From Neorhizobium sp. (GTDB lineage Bacteria > Pseudomonadota > Alphaproteobacteria > Rhizobiales > Rhizobiaceae), in assembly GCA_028283725.1 (NCBI GenBank), contig JAPWKC010000003.1:744001-808000 (forward strand): DNA of 64,000 nucleotides, read 5' to 3'. Positions within the stretch are counted from its first letter, which is position 1, and the number at the start of each line of letters is the position of its first letter. Position numbers and translations under genes: made by a program. Shown here one piece after another: positions 20,817 through 29,229 of the stretch. The notes under the pieces are model-generated. The model was not told the origin of the DNA and ran no database searches. It saw only the letters and a program-made list of their open reading frames with translations.

Positions 20817-20925
20817 AAAAAAATAGGGCCTCCGGATCGCTCCGAGGCCCATAAGGTGTGAAGGTCAAAAACCTCCAGAGGGGAACAGCCGGCACGACGA
20901 CAGGAGTCATCATGTGCGCCAGCTA
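20817..20925 (-). ncRNA. abcR: AbcR-type (alpha-r15) small RNA, promoter-distal copy
   Basis: About 109 nt, transcribed on the minus strand. A promoter TTGCCG-N17-CATATA is visible with its -10 at 20932-20937. The RNA ends in a terminator GGGCCTC...GAGGCCC followed by a T-rich tail. An internal CU-rich segment TTCCCCTCTGGAGG can pair with Shine-Dalgarno sequences. It shares that segment and the following TTTTTGACCTTCACAC with the second copy. Tandem position between an arsR-like gene and lsrB matches the AbcR1/AbcR2 locus of S. meliloti and Agrobacterium, Hfq-dependent repressors of ABC-transporter mRNAs. Which copy corresponds to AbcR1 is not decided. Confidence 0.82.
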
Positions 20926-21022
20926 ATGTTGTATATGGGGAAGGATTTGCGTCGCGGCAAGGGGGCTTGGACAAGATATTGAACGGTTGGTTCAAGTTTT
21001 CTTGCCGAAAATTGCAAAAGGC

Positions 21023-21142
21023 AAAAAAAGAGGGCCGCCGGATCGCTCCAGGGCCCTTTATAAGTGTGAAGGTCAAAAAACCTCCAGAGGGGAACAGCTG
21101 CTGCGGTGGAACTGGGAGGAAAAAGCCACCATGTGCATCAGC
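21023..21142 (-). ncRNA. abcR: AbcR-type (alpha-r15) small RNA, promoter-proximal copy
   Basis: About 120 nt on the minus strand. The -10 CATATC is at 21150-21155, with TTGTTC 17 bases upstream. The terminator GGGCCCTGG...CCGGCGGCCC is followed by TCTTTTTTT. It has two CU-rich, single-strand-prone stretches, TTTTTCCTCCCAGTTCC in the 5' part and TTCCCCTCTGGAGG shared with the other copy. The 5' part differs between the copies, as expected for paralogues with overlapping but distinct targets. The call rests on synteny, tandem arrangement, size and structure. Confidence 0.82.
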
Positions 21143-21321
21143 TATGTGCGATATGATGGTTTATTGTGCAGTGAACAATGGTTTTTTGTGCAAAGCAGCC
21201 ATGCGTCAGGCGCAAGTCTTTTGTCTTTAAAGCTTCACGATTGCATGGCTGTGCAGTCGTTACTCGCAAAAAGCCGAGCCTTTTCAATAGAGAAATAGCG
21301 GAGAGATTCGCCCGTGAGGGA

Positions 21322-22225
21322 TCAGAAATTCCAGTTTCTCGCCTTGCCGACGATGAAGTCGCGGAAGACTTTCAGCTTGGCCGCGTTCTTCATTTCATCC
21401 GGATAGCAGAAATAGGTGTCGAAGGACGGGATGTCGGCATTGATCGCCAGCTGGATGAGACCCGGATCGCGGCCGACGATATAGTCGGGAAGGCAGGCGA
21501 TGCCGATGCCGAGAAGGCAGGCGCGCTTGATTGAGGTCTGGCTGTTGATCTGCAGGTGCGGCGTGCGGGCATTGTCCGACGAGCGGCCGGCATATTCCAG
21601 CCAGTTGACGTCGAGCAGGTAATTCGGTGCCGGCTCGCCGAACGAGATGATCTTGTGCGTGTCGAGATCGTCGATCGACTGCGGTTCTCCGTAGCGATTG
21701 ATATAGGAGGGGGCCGCATAGACGTGCATGTGCACGGTGAAGAGCTTGCGCTGGATGAGATCCGACTGCTGCGGCTGGCGAAGCCTGATGGCGCAGTCCG
21801 CATGGCGCATGTTGACGTCGACTTCCTCGTTGTCGAGGATCAGCTGCACCGACATTTCCGGGTAGAGCTGCAGAAATTCCTGAACCTTGTCGGTGAGCCA
21901 GCCCTGGCCGAGGCCGACCGTGGTCGTGACGCGCAGCTTGCCGGAGGGCTTGTCGGTGGTTTCCGTCAGCTGGACCTTGACGGTTTCCAGCTTCAGGAGA
22001 ACGTCATGGGCGGTTCTGATAGAGAAGTTCGCCCTGTTCCGTCAGGATCAGGCCGCGGGCGTGGCGATGGAAGAGCTTTACCCCGACATCCTGCTCCAGC
22101 GCGCTGACCTGCCGGCTGATCGCCGACTGGGACAGGTGCAGCTTGTCGGCGGCGTGGGTAAACGACCCCGCTTCTGCCGCCGCATGAAAAATCCGCAATT
22201 TGTCCCAGTCTAACGGTACGCCCAT
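21322..22225 (-). pseudogene. lsrB: LysR-type regulator LsrB, disrupted by a 1-bp frameshift
   Basis: Two frames together make one LysR protein. The first (22225 down to a TGA at 22004) holds the DNA-binding helix-turn-helix GSFTHAADKLHLSQSAISRQ and ends early after LLYQNRP. The rest, in another frame down to 21322, carries the effector domain (VQLILDNEEVDVNMRHADCA, CLLGIGIACLPDYIVG). The whole span is 904 bases, 301 codons plus one base. Removing one T of the plus-strand pair at 22014-22015 restores YQTAHDVLLKLETV. LsrB controls oxidative stress and LPS genes in Sinorhizobium. It begins 3 bases after the trxB stop. Either a real mutation or a sequencing error. Confidence 0.88.
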
Positions 22226-22227
22226 TG

Positions 22228-23220
22228 TTACTCCGCAGCCACCGCGACCGGCTGGATGCCGGCAAGGTAGCGTTCTGCCTCAAGCGCTGCCATGCAGCCC
22301 ATGCCGGCGGCGGTGATCGCCTGCCGGAACGTATCGTCGGTGACATCGCCGGCGGCAAAGATGCCGGGAACGTCGGTTGCCGTGGAATCGGGCGCCGTCC
22401 AGAGATAGCCGTTCGACTTCAGCTTCAGCTTGCCCTTGAACAGCTCGGTTGCCGGCGCATGGCCGATCGCCACGAAGACGCCGTCGATCGGCTGTTCGGT
22501 GATGGTGCCGGTCTTCGTGTTTCTCAGCCTGATGCCTTCGACCGATGGCGGCAGCGGCGCCTTGGCCGGCTTGCCGGTGATCTCGGCCACCTCGGTGTTC
22601 CAGAGAACCTTGACGTTGTCGCGCTGGAACAGCCGCTCGCGCAGGATCTTTTCCGAACGGAATTCGTCGCGACGGTGCACGACGGTGACGCTCTTTGCGA
22701 TATTCGAGAGATAGAGCGCCTCTTCGACGGCCGAATTGCCGCCGCCGACGACGATGACGTCGCGGTTGCGGTAGAAGAAGCCGTCACAGGTGGCGCAGGC
22801 GGATACGCCAAAACCCTGGAAATTCTGCTCGCTCTCGATGCCGAGCCACTTGGCCTTGGCGCCGGTCGCGATGATGATCGTGTCGGCGGTCCAGGTCGTG
22901 CCACTATCGGTGCGGATGGTGAAGGGGCGGTGCGTCGTGTCGACCTCGGTCACGAGGTCGTTGACGATCTCGGCGCCCACATGGGTCGCCTGCTTCAGCA
23001 TCTGTTCCATCAGCCAGGGGCCCTGGATCGGATCGCCGAAGCCCGGATAATTTTCCACATCTGTGGTGATCATCAGCTGGCCGCCCTGTTCCATGCCGGC
23101 GATCAGGACCGGCTTCAGCATGGCGCGGGCAGCGTAGATGGCGGCGGTATAACCGGCGGGGCCGGAACCGATGATCAGGACTTCAGTATGGCGGTGGGGC
23201 TGGCTCTTTTCGGCAAGCAT
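22228..23220 (-). CDS. trxB: Thioredoxin reductase
   Basis: 330-residue NADPH-dependent flavoprotein that reduces thioredoxin. FAD-binding VLIIGSGPAGYTAAIYAARA lies at the N-terminus, the redox CxxC in SACATCDGFF, the NADPH-binding VVGGGNSAVEEALYLS, and a second FAD motif GIFAAGDVTDDTFRQ. The start at 23220 follows AAGGAATTGCC; an in-frame ATG at 23265 lacks a good site. It is immediately upstream of lsrB on the same strand, so both are probably co-transcribed, linking a redox regulator to a redox enzyme. Confidence 0.95.
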   Translation of the reverse strand: MLAEKSQPHRHTEVLIIGSGPAGYTAAIYAARAMLKPVLIAGMEQGGQLMITTDVENYPGFGDPIQGPWLMEQMLKQATHVGAEIVNDLVTEVDTTHRPFTIRTDSGTTWTADTIIIATGAKAKWLGIESEQNFQGFGVSACATCDGFFYRNRDVIVVGGGNSAVEEALYLSNIAKSVTVVHRRDEFRSEKILRERLFQRDNVKVLWNTEVAEITGKPAKAPLPPSVEGIRLRNTKTGTITEQPIDGVFVAIGHAPATELFKGKLKLKSNGYLWTAPDSTATDVPGIFAAGDVTDDTFRQAITAAGMGCMAALEAERYLAGIQPVAVAAE

Positions 23221-23531
23221 GGCAATTCCTTTCAAAGACCGGTCGACGCGTCCGTTTCTCCTCATATAGGTGGTCGGTATCCGGTCTGAAGCAGTCGAAG
23301 ACGCATCTAAGGTGCATCCATGCGGCTTTGCAAGGGCAGCCTTGCGCTAATAACAGGACAGTTGCCCGATCGCGCGCATTTCATGCGTCTCATGCCGGTG
23401 CGTGTAATCTTCTGCCACACAGGCGCCGCAATCGGTCGCGAATGCGCGGGTCTGCGAAATTTTCTTGCGTCGGCGCCGCTTTGTTGTATCAGTCTGCGGG
23501 GGCCGGATTTGTCGACAGGACGGGAATCATC

Positions 23532-24590
23532 TTGAGACACGCTGCCTATCCGTCATCGGACGCCGCCAAGGGCGCGCATGCGCGCACGATCCTCGGCCGG
23601 CTTCTTGCCCGCAACGAAAGCCGCAAGATCCTGCGGCGGCTGAAGCGCCGTGCGGACGAGACCGTCGAGATGACGCTTCTGTCGGGCGAGGAGCCTCGGC
23701 CGCTCGATGTTTCCGATGTGCCGCTTGTCTTCCTCTGTCATAACGACCGGAAATTCCTGCCGTCACTGGTTTCGCATTACCGGCGTCTAGGCGTGACGCG
23801 CTTCATCTGCGTCGACGACCAGTCGACCGATGGGTCGCGCGACTATCTGTCGGCGCAGCCGGATGTCGATCTCTGGGTGTCGCCGGTGCGCTACAAGGAG
23901 GCGCGGCGCGGCAAGCTGTGGCGGGAGGGCCTGTTTGCCCGCTACGGATCCGGGCGCTGGTATCTCAATATCGATGCCGACGAATATCTCGTCTATGACG
24001 ACTGTTTCTCGCGCCCGATCGGCGAACTGATCCGTCATCTGGAAACGGCCGGCCTCAAGCGGCTGGCGGCGCCGATGGTGGATCTTTATCCGGGCGGCGC
24101 GGTCAACGCCTTCGTCTTCGACGGAAGCGATGCGCGCATGCCCTGGGAGATCGCCGATCACTTCGACGGCTCCGGCTATGTCGTCACCTATATGAAGCGG
24201 TTCATGAGCCTTGCCGGCGGGCCGCGCAAGCGCACGTTCGGGGCCGAGACAGAGCTGATGAAATATCCGCTGATGTTCTGGGACGACCGTTGCAGCTTCG
24301 GCGTCAGCATCCATCAGCCGACGCCGTTCGAGGAGAATTTCGGGCCGATCGGCGGCGCGCTCCTGCATTTCAAGTTCTTTGCCGATTACGCGGAAAAGAC
24401 CAGAGACGCGGTTGCTGACGGCCAGTATTTCGACGGTGCCCGCGAGTACCAGCGCATCCTCGATGCGGCGGACGAGCAGGGCGGGCTGGATTTCACCGGC
24501 CCGGTGTCGAAGCACTACGAGGGGCCACAGCAATTGCTGGAGGAAGGCTTCATGGCGCCGCTCTGGACGGACGGAAAGAGCGGCTCATGA
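23532..24590 (+). CDS. Glycosyltransferase family 2-like protein
   Basis: About 352 residues. No ATG fits; I start at the TTG at 23532, preceded by GGGAAT, because the 68 in-frame codons upstream are Arg/Cys-rich and not family-like. The catalytic domain has VDDQSTDGSRDY (about 94-105) and a DxD-like NIDADEYLVY (about 146-155), as in Glyco_tranf_2_4 proteins. The next gene overlaps by 4 bases (ATGA). It likely adds a sugar in LPS core or another surface glycan; donor and acceptor are unknown. The roughly 310 bases between it and trxB hold the divergent promoters and no gene. Confidence 0.8.
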   Translation: MRHAAYPSSDAAKGAHARTILGRLLARNESRKILRRLKRRADETVEMTLLSGEEPRPLDVSDVPLVFLCHNDRKFLPSLVSHYRRLGVTRFICVDDQSTDGSRDYLSAQPDVDLWVSPVRYKEARRGKLWREGLFARYGSGRWYLNIDADEYLVYDDCFSRPIGELIRHLETAGLKRLAAPMVDLYPGGAVNAFVFDGSDARMPWEIADHFDGSGYVVTYMKRFMSLAGGPRKRTFGAETELMKYPLMFWDDRCSFGVSIHQPTPFEENFGPIGGALLHFKFFADYAEKTRDAVADGQYFDGAREYQRILDAADEQGGLDFTGPVSKHYEGPQQLLEEGFMAPLWTDGKSGS

Positions 24591-25120
24591 GGATAGAGAC
24601 ACCCGTCGTTCTTTATCACCGCCTGCGGGCGCTTTTTCTGCCGGGCCGTCTGACGATCGGCGGTCGCGCCCGGATCATGACCGGCGCACGCATTCTCTTC
24701 CATCGCGGCCAGATCTCGATCGGGCGCCGCGCCCGGCTGCATACGGGCTCGATGCTCGATGCGCAGAAGGGCTCGATCACGCTCGGCGAGCGTGTCTCCC
24801 TCAATCCCTATGCCATCATTTACGGGCTCGGCGGCGTGACGATCGGCAATGACGTCAGGATCGCCGCCCACGCGGTGATCGTGTCCTTCGAGCACAATTA
24901 CGATGACCGGTCGAAGTCCATCACCGACCAGGGACATACGAAGCGCCCCGTCGTCGTCGAGGACGACGTGTGGATCGGCAGCGGGGCGAAAATCCTTGCC
25001 GGATCGCATGTGTCCAAGGGGTGCGTCATCGCCGCCAATGCCGTGATCAAGGGGCGCACCGAACCGTATGGCATCTATGGCGGCATTCCGGCCCGCCTGA
25101 TCAAGTATCGCGGGGAATGA
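24587..25120 (+). CDS. Left-handed beta-helix acyltransferase (WcaF/Maa-like)
   Basis: 177-residue hexapeptide-repeat acetyltransferase. Repeats of the [LIV]-G-x4 type run through ISIGRRARLHTGS, ITLGERVSLNPYAI, VTIGNDVRIAAHAVI and VVVEDDVWIGSGAKIL, and the active-site histidine is probably in SFEHNYDD. The C-terminus GIYGGIPARLIKY is typical. It overlaps the glycosyltransferase start-to-stop by 4 bases, so it probably O-acetylates the same glycan. Confidence 0.87.
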   Translation: MRIETPVVLYHRLRALFLPGRLTIGGRARIMTGARILFHRGQISIGRRARLHTGSMLDAQKGSITLGERVSLNPYAIIYGLGGVTIGNDVRIAAHAVIVSFEHNYDDRSKSITDQGHTKRPVVVEDDVWIGSGAKILAGSHVSKGCVIAANAVIKGRTEPYGIYGGIPARLIKYRGE

Positions 25121-25229
25121 GGCTCATGCCGAACGTCCCATCGTCCACCCATCCCGCCTTTGCGGATCGCCGTCTCACGGCGAACCTTCCGTCCCATCGT
25201 CCTTTCAAAGCCCGTTTGTTGAGATAGCA

Positions 25230-25703
25230 ATGAAACTCGAACTTGATGCCATCGATCTCAAGATCCTTCGCGAGCTCCAGCGCGACGGACGCATGACCAA
25301 TGTCGAATTGTCGGAACGCGTCGGCATTTCGGCGCCGCCCTGTCTGCGGCGCGTGCGCAAGCTGGAGGAGAGCGGCATCATCAAGGGCTACCGGGCGCTC
25401 TTGCAATCCTCGTCGCTCGGCTACGACCTCGTGGCGTTTGCCATGGTCGGCCTGAAGCAGCAGTCGGATGCCAAGCTGAAGGCCTTTTCGGCGGCGACCG
25501 AGGGATGGTCGATCGTCAGACAGGCGTGGATGATGTCGGGCGAAACGGATTTTCTGCTGCAATGCGTCGCCGAAAACCTTGCGAGCTTTCAGGACTTCGT
25601 TATTGAGACGCTGACCGCGATGGACAATGTGGATACGGTTCGCACCATGCTGACGATCCGCCAGATCAAGGACGCGCCGGTCGTCGATATCCGCGAGGGA
25701 TAG
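25230..25703 (+). CDS. lrp: Lrp/AsnC-family transcriptional regulator
   Basis: 157-residue regulator with an N-terminal helix-turn-helix (LDAIDLKILRELQRDGRMTN, then ELSERVGISAPPCLRRVRKL) and a RAM ligand-binding domain (MSGETDFLLQCVAENL). In S. meliloti an lrp-like gene lies between trxB and the lps core genes, and this gene occupies the equivalent place, though two glycan genes are inserted before it here. It starts with ATG at 25230, 109 bases after the acyltransferase, and may have its own promoter. Confidence 0.92.
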   Translation: MKLELDAIDLKILRELQRDGRMTNVELSERVGISAPPCLRRVRKLEESGIIKGYRALLQSSSLGYDLVAFAMVGLKQQSDAKLKAFSAATEGWSIVRQAWMMSGETDFLLQCVAENLASFQDFVIETLTAMDNVDTVRTMLTIRQIKDAPVVDIREG

Positions 25704-25735
25704 GCGGCGAGGGCGCGGCGAGAAGGACAAATACC

Positions 25736-26443
25736 GTGAAACGACTGATGCGGTCGCTGCGCAAGCGCTTTCGTTACCTCACCGATGCCCGTACCGTGAC
25801 GATCGACGGCGTGCGCATCGTCTCCGACAAGGCGCGCATTCCAGAACAGCTGCGCGCGCTTCTCTATCGCGAAGTCTACGAGGATACCGAGCGCAATCTG
25901 CTGCTGCGGGTTTTGAAACCCGGCATGAAAGTGCTCGAAATCGGTACCGGCATCGGCTTTATCAGCCTGCTTTCGACGAGGCTCTGCGGCGAGGGCAATG
26001 TTCTCAGCTACGAGGCGAACGGATCGCTGGAGCCGATGATCCGCGAGAATTATGCGCTGAACGGCCTCAAGCCGACCCTGAAGATGCGTGCCGTCACCGC
26101 CGATGGGCAGCCGATCCGTTTCTTCCGCAACGACAACATCATCTCCTCCAGCGTCTATGACCGCAAGATGGACGCGCAGGAAGTGGTGGTCGAAAGCGAT
26201 GCCTTCGGCGCCGTCATCGCCGATTTCGATCCCGACGTCTTGATCATGGATGTCGAGGGTGCGGAGGTCGATCTCTTCCAGTCGGTCGATCTTGGCCGCA
26301 TCCGGCATATCGTGGTCGAGCTGCATCCGCATATCGTCGGTGAAGACAAGATCGCGGCGGTCGTCGCGCGGCTGAAGGGGCAGGGCTTTGCCGTTCGCCA
26401 GCAGGACCGCAAGACCTCGCATTTCGAACGTGCCGCGCAGTGA
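25736..26443 (+). CDS. FkbM-family methyltransferase
   Basis: 235-residue SAM-dependent methyltransferase. Motif I is VLEIGTGIGFISL (about 66-78); ILIMD-like VLIMDVEGAEVDLFQ and the C-terminal HIVVELHPHIVG match FkbM proteins. It sits between lrp and a family 2 glycosyltransferase in the LPS cluster and probably O-methylates a sugar of the surface glycan. The stop overlaps a possible GTG of the next gene. Confidence 0.87.
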   Translation: MKRLMRSLRKRFRYLTDARTVTIDGVRIVSDKARIPEQLRALLYREVYEDTERNLLLRVLKPGMKVLEIGTGIGFISLLSTRLCGEGNVLSYEANGSLEPMIRENYALNGLKPTLKMRAVTADGQPIRFFRNDNIISSSVYDRKMDAQEVVVESDAFGAVIADFDPDVLIMDVEGAEVDLFQSVDLGRIRHIVVELHPHIVGEDKIAAVVARLKGQGFAVRQQDRKTSHFERAAQ

Positions 26444-26454
26444 CCGGTGCCGCC

Positions 26455-27267
26455 ATGACCAAGCTTCCGATCTCCGCCTTCATCATCTGCCAGAACGAGG
26501 AACGCTATCTCGGCAACTGTATCGAGAGCCTGGCCGAGTTTGCCGAGATCGTTATCGTCGATTCCGGTTCGACCGACGGCACGGTTCAGCTCATCCAGTC
26601 CTATATCGATCGCGGCTGGCCGATCCGCTTCTATCACGAGACATGGCGCGGCTATGCGGGGCAGAAGCAGTTCGCGCTGGCGCAGTGCCTGCAGGACTGG
26701 TGTTTCAACGTGGATTCCGACGAACGGCTGGACAAGCCCTTGCGCGATCTGCTGCCGGAGCTGATCGCAGCGCCCGCCGATATTGTCGGCTGGCGGGTGG
26801 CGCGCCGGCCCTATCTGATCGGCTACGGCTATACGCCGGAAAAGGTGAAGGAGCGCAAGAACCTGCGCCTCATCCGCCGCGGCAAGGGCGGGTACGACCT
26901 GGCGCAGGCCGTGCATGAGGGCATCGTGCCGCGCGGTGGCCGGGTGGAGAAGGCAAAGACAGGAAGCCTCCTGCATTTTCGCCCGCTCGTGATCGACGAG
27001 CAGATCCTGAAAGAAAACAAGTATTCGACGCTGAAGGCCGACCAGCAGTTTTCCGAGGGCAGAAAGGCGAAAGTGTCGAAGCTGATCTTTTCGCCGTCGC
27101 TCTATTTCCTGCGGCTCTATTTCAGGAACGGGTTGTGGCGCTGCGGGCCTTCCGGCTTCATCGAGGCGATGACCGGTGCCGTTTACGCCTTCCTGACGCA
27201 GGCGAAACTCTACCAGCGGCAGGCGCTTGCAGCGCGGCCCAACCATGACGATGCCGGCGACCGCTAA
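26455..27267 (+). CDS. WaaE/KdtX-like family 2 glycosyltransferase (LPS core)
   Basis: About 270 residues from the ATG at 26455; a GTG at 26440 overlapping the preceding stop is an alternative. The GT2 domain shows ISAFIICQNEERYLGNCIES, VIVDSGSTDGTV and the DxD in NVDSDERLDKP, followed by the LHFRPLVIDEQ-type tail of WaaE-like enzymes. Its position next to lpsE suggests the equivalent of S. meliloti lpsD or lpsC; I cannot tell which without alignment. Confidence 0.86.
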   Translation: MTKLPISAFIICQNEERYLGNCIESLAEFAEIVIVDSGSTDGTVQLIQSYIDRGWPIRFYHETWRGYAGQKQFALAQCLQDWCFNVDSDERLDKPLRDLLPELIAAPADIVGWRVARRPYLIGYGYTPEKVKERKNLRLIRRGKGGYDLAQAVHEGIVPRGGRVEKAKTGSLLHFRPLVIDEQILKENKYSTLKADQQFSEGRKAKVSKLIFSPSLYFLRLYFRNGLWRCGPSGFIEAMTGAVYAFLTQAKLYQRQALAARPNHDDAGDR

Positions 27268-27306
27268 GCGCCGGTACAAAACGCAGAATTCGGGAAATCT
27301 TACGCC

Positions 27307-28335
27307 ATGAAGGTGCATCACTATCATTTCGGCAAGGACGGCGGCGCGGAAAAATTCTTCGTGCATCTGGTCGGTGCGCTCGGCCGTCGCGGCGTCGAAC
27401 AGAGTGCCGTGATCCGGCCAGAGCGGATCTGGCGCAAGGATATCGCGCCCTATGCGACTGTTATCGAGAGCAATTTCCGCAATCTTTCGCCGGATCGTCT
27501 GCTTCTGCCGCTGAAAGTCTCGTCGATGGCGAGGCGCGAAAAGCCGGATGCGCTGATGTCCTGGGCGACGCGGGCAAGCCGGCTGATGCCGGCCTATCGC
27601 GGCTGTATCAAGCTGTCGCGTCTCGGCGATTACCCGACGAACCTCAGCTATTTCAAGAATACCGACATTCTCGTCTGCAATACGCCCGGCATTGCCGACC
27701 ATGTGCGGCAGAAGCTCGGATGGGATCGCGGCGTCGAGGTGATCTCCAATTTCACCGATGCGGCACCTGTGCCGGCCGCATCGCGCGCCACGTTCGATAC
27801 GCCGGATGGCGTGCCGCTCGTGATGACGATGGGCCGGTTCGTCAAGCGCAAGGGGTTTCACACGCTGATCGAGGCGGTTTCGGCCATTCCCGACGCCTTT
27901 CTCTGGCTTGCCGGCGACGGCGAGGAGCGCGAGGCGCTGGAAGCGCTGGTGCGCGAGAAGGGTATGGAAAACCGCGTTCGCTTTCTCGGCTGGCAGAAGG
28001 ATACGCGGCCCTTCGTGGCGGCCTCAGATATCTTCGTCATGCCGTCCAGCCATGAGCCGCTCGGCAATGTCATCCTCGAAGCCTGGGCGCAGGAAAAGCC
28101 TGTCGTCTCGTCGAGATCCGAAGGGCCCAACTGGTTCATGCGCGACGGTGACAACGGGCTGCTGGTCGATATCGGCGACGTCGCCGGATTTTCGCGGGCG
28201 ATCGGTACGCTGATCGCCGATCCGGCGCTCGCCCGTGCGGTTGCCGCCGGCGGTCGCGAGACGCTGGTCGGGCAGTTTTCCGAAGAGGCGGTGTCGCAGG
28301 CCTATCTGGAACTGTTCCGCCGCAAGCCGCGGTGA
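27307..28335 (+). CDS. lpsE: Family 4 glycosyltransferase, LpsE-like (LPS core)
   Basis: 342-residue GT-B fold glycosyltransferase. The donor-binding C-terminal half has TMGRFVKRKGFHTLIEAV, FLWLAGDGEERE and the E-x7-E type motif in SSHEPLGNVILEAWAQ. It is the last plus-strand gene of the cluster and converges with the GT8 gene with a gap of 10 bases. The symbol follows the lps core order of Sinorhizobium and is an inference from synteny. Confidence 0.83.
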   Translation: MKVHHYHFGKDGGAEKFFVHLVGALGRRGVEQSAVIRPERIWRKDIAPYATVIESNFRNLSPDRLLLPLKVSSMARREKPDALMSWATRASRLMPAYRGCIKLSRLGDYPTNLSYFKNTDILVCNTPGIADHVRQKLGWDRGVEVISNFTDAAPVPAASRATFDTPDGVPLVMTMGRFVKRKGFHTLIEAVSAIPDAFLWLAGDGEEREALEALVREKGMENRVRFLGWQKDTRPFVAASDIFVMPSSHEPLGNVILEAWAQEKPVVSSRSEGPNWFMRDGDNGLLVDIGDVAGFSRAIGTLIADPALARAVAAGGRETLVGQFSEEAVSQAYLELFRRKPR

Positions 28336-28345
28336 TCCTTGCTGC

Positions 28346-29170
28346 TTAGCGTCCGGTGAGGGCCTGAAAGCGGCGGGTGAATGAATGGCGAAGACGGCGC
28401 AGGCGCTTGTCGAGCTTGGTCTTCAGCCGCGCCTTTGCCCAGGGCGTATGGCTGCGGTATTTAAGAAACCGCGCCTGCTCGGGGTGCCGGCATTCGGTCG
28501 AATTCGGCTTGGCGTGGATGAAGTGGACGATCGCCGCATCTTCGGCGCCTTCGAAGACCTGCATGTTCCACTGCTGCGACAAAGGCAGGACGCGGCCATC
28601 GATGATGATGTTGAGCGCATCCTGATCAGGGAAGGGCAGGTCCTTTTTCCGGATGAGATCGAGCGCCTTGTCGGTCAGGCCCTCGGCATTCCATTTTTCG
28701 AGATCGAGCAGGATGACGCCGGAATTGAAGTAGAAGGCGTCCGCCGGCCGGCCGATCGGCAGGCTCATGCGCTCGTTCACGCGGCCGAAGGCGGCGGCGA
28801 TATTGCCCTGAAGATCCATCTCGAACAGCGGCCGGATGCTTCTGTTGACGATCGTATCGGCGTCGAGATAGACGAGCCGTTTTACCGAGGCATCGAGCAG
28901 TTTCGGCAGGATCAGGCGCGCATAGATGGCGCGGCTCCAGTTGGAATTGGTCTTGAAGCCGGAAAACTCCGCCAGCATTGCGTCGGTCAGATCGATGAAG
29001 GTGACGGGGCGGCCGGCAGAGGCTTGAAGCCTCTCCTTGTCTACCGGCCGCAATCCGTCGCCCAGAACGTAGAGGTCGATATCGCCGATATCGCCGTTGA
29101 CGCGGATGGAATAGAGCATCACGCCGGCGAGTTCGGCATAGTTTCGGTCGATGGCGCAGGCGAGAATCAT
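28346..29170 (-). CDS. Family 8 glycosyltransferase (LgtC/WaaJ-like)
   Basis: 274-residue GT8 enzyme. The N-terminus ILACAIDRNYAELAGVMLYS, the metal-binding DxD in LVYLDADTIVNRSI and FYFNSGVILLDLEKWN are typical of UDP-hexose transferases acting on lipooligosaccharide. The C-terminal basic segment (KARLKTKLDKRLRRLRHSFT) may bind the membrane. It is 59 bases after the lpsB stop on the same strand and probably shares its transcript. Confidence 0.9.
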   Translation of the reverse strand: MILACAIDRNYAELAGVMLYSIRVNGDIGDIDLYVLGDGLRPVDKERLQASAGRPVTFIDLTDAMLAEFSGFKTNSNWSRAIYARLILPKLLDASVKRLVYLDADTIVNRSIRPLFEMDLQGNIAAAFGRVNERMSLPIGRPADAFYFNSGVILLDLEKWNAEGLTDKALDLIRKKDLPFPDQDALNIIIDGRVLPLSQQWNMQVFEGAEDAAIVHFIHAKPNSTECRHPEQARFLKYRSHTPWAKARLKTKLDKRLRRLRHSFTRRFQALTGR

Positions 29171-29229
29171 GCTTGTCTTTCGGAGCGCGCAAAGGCGGAG
29201 CGTGCGAGGCGGGCTTTCGGAATGATGGG

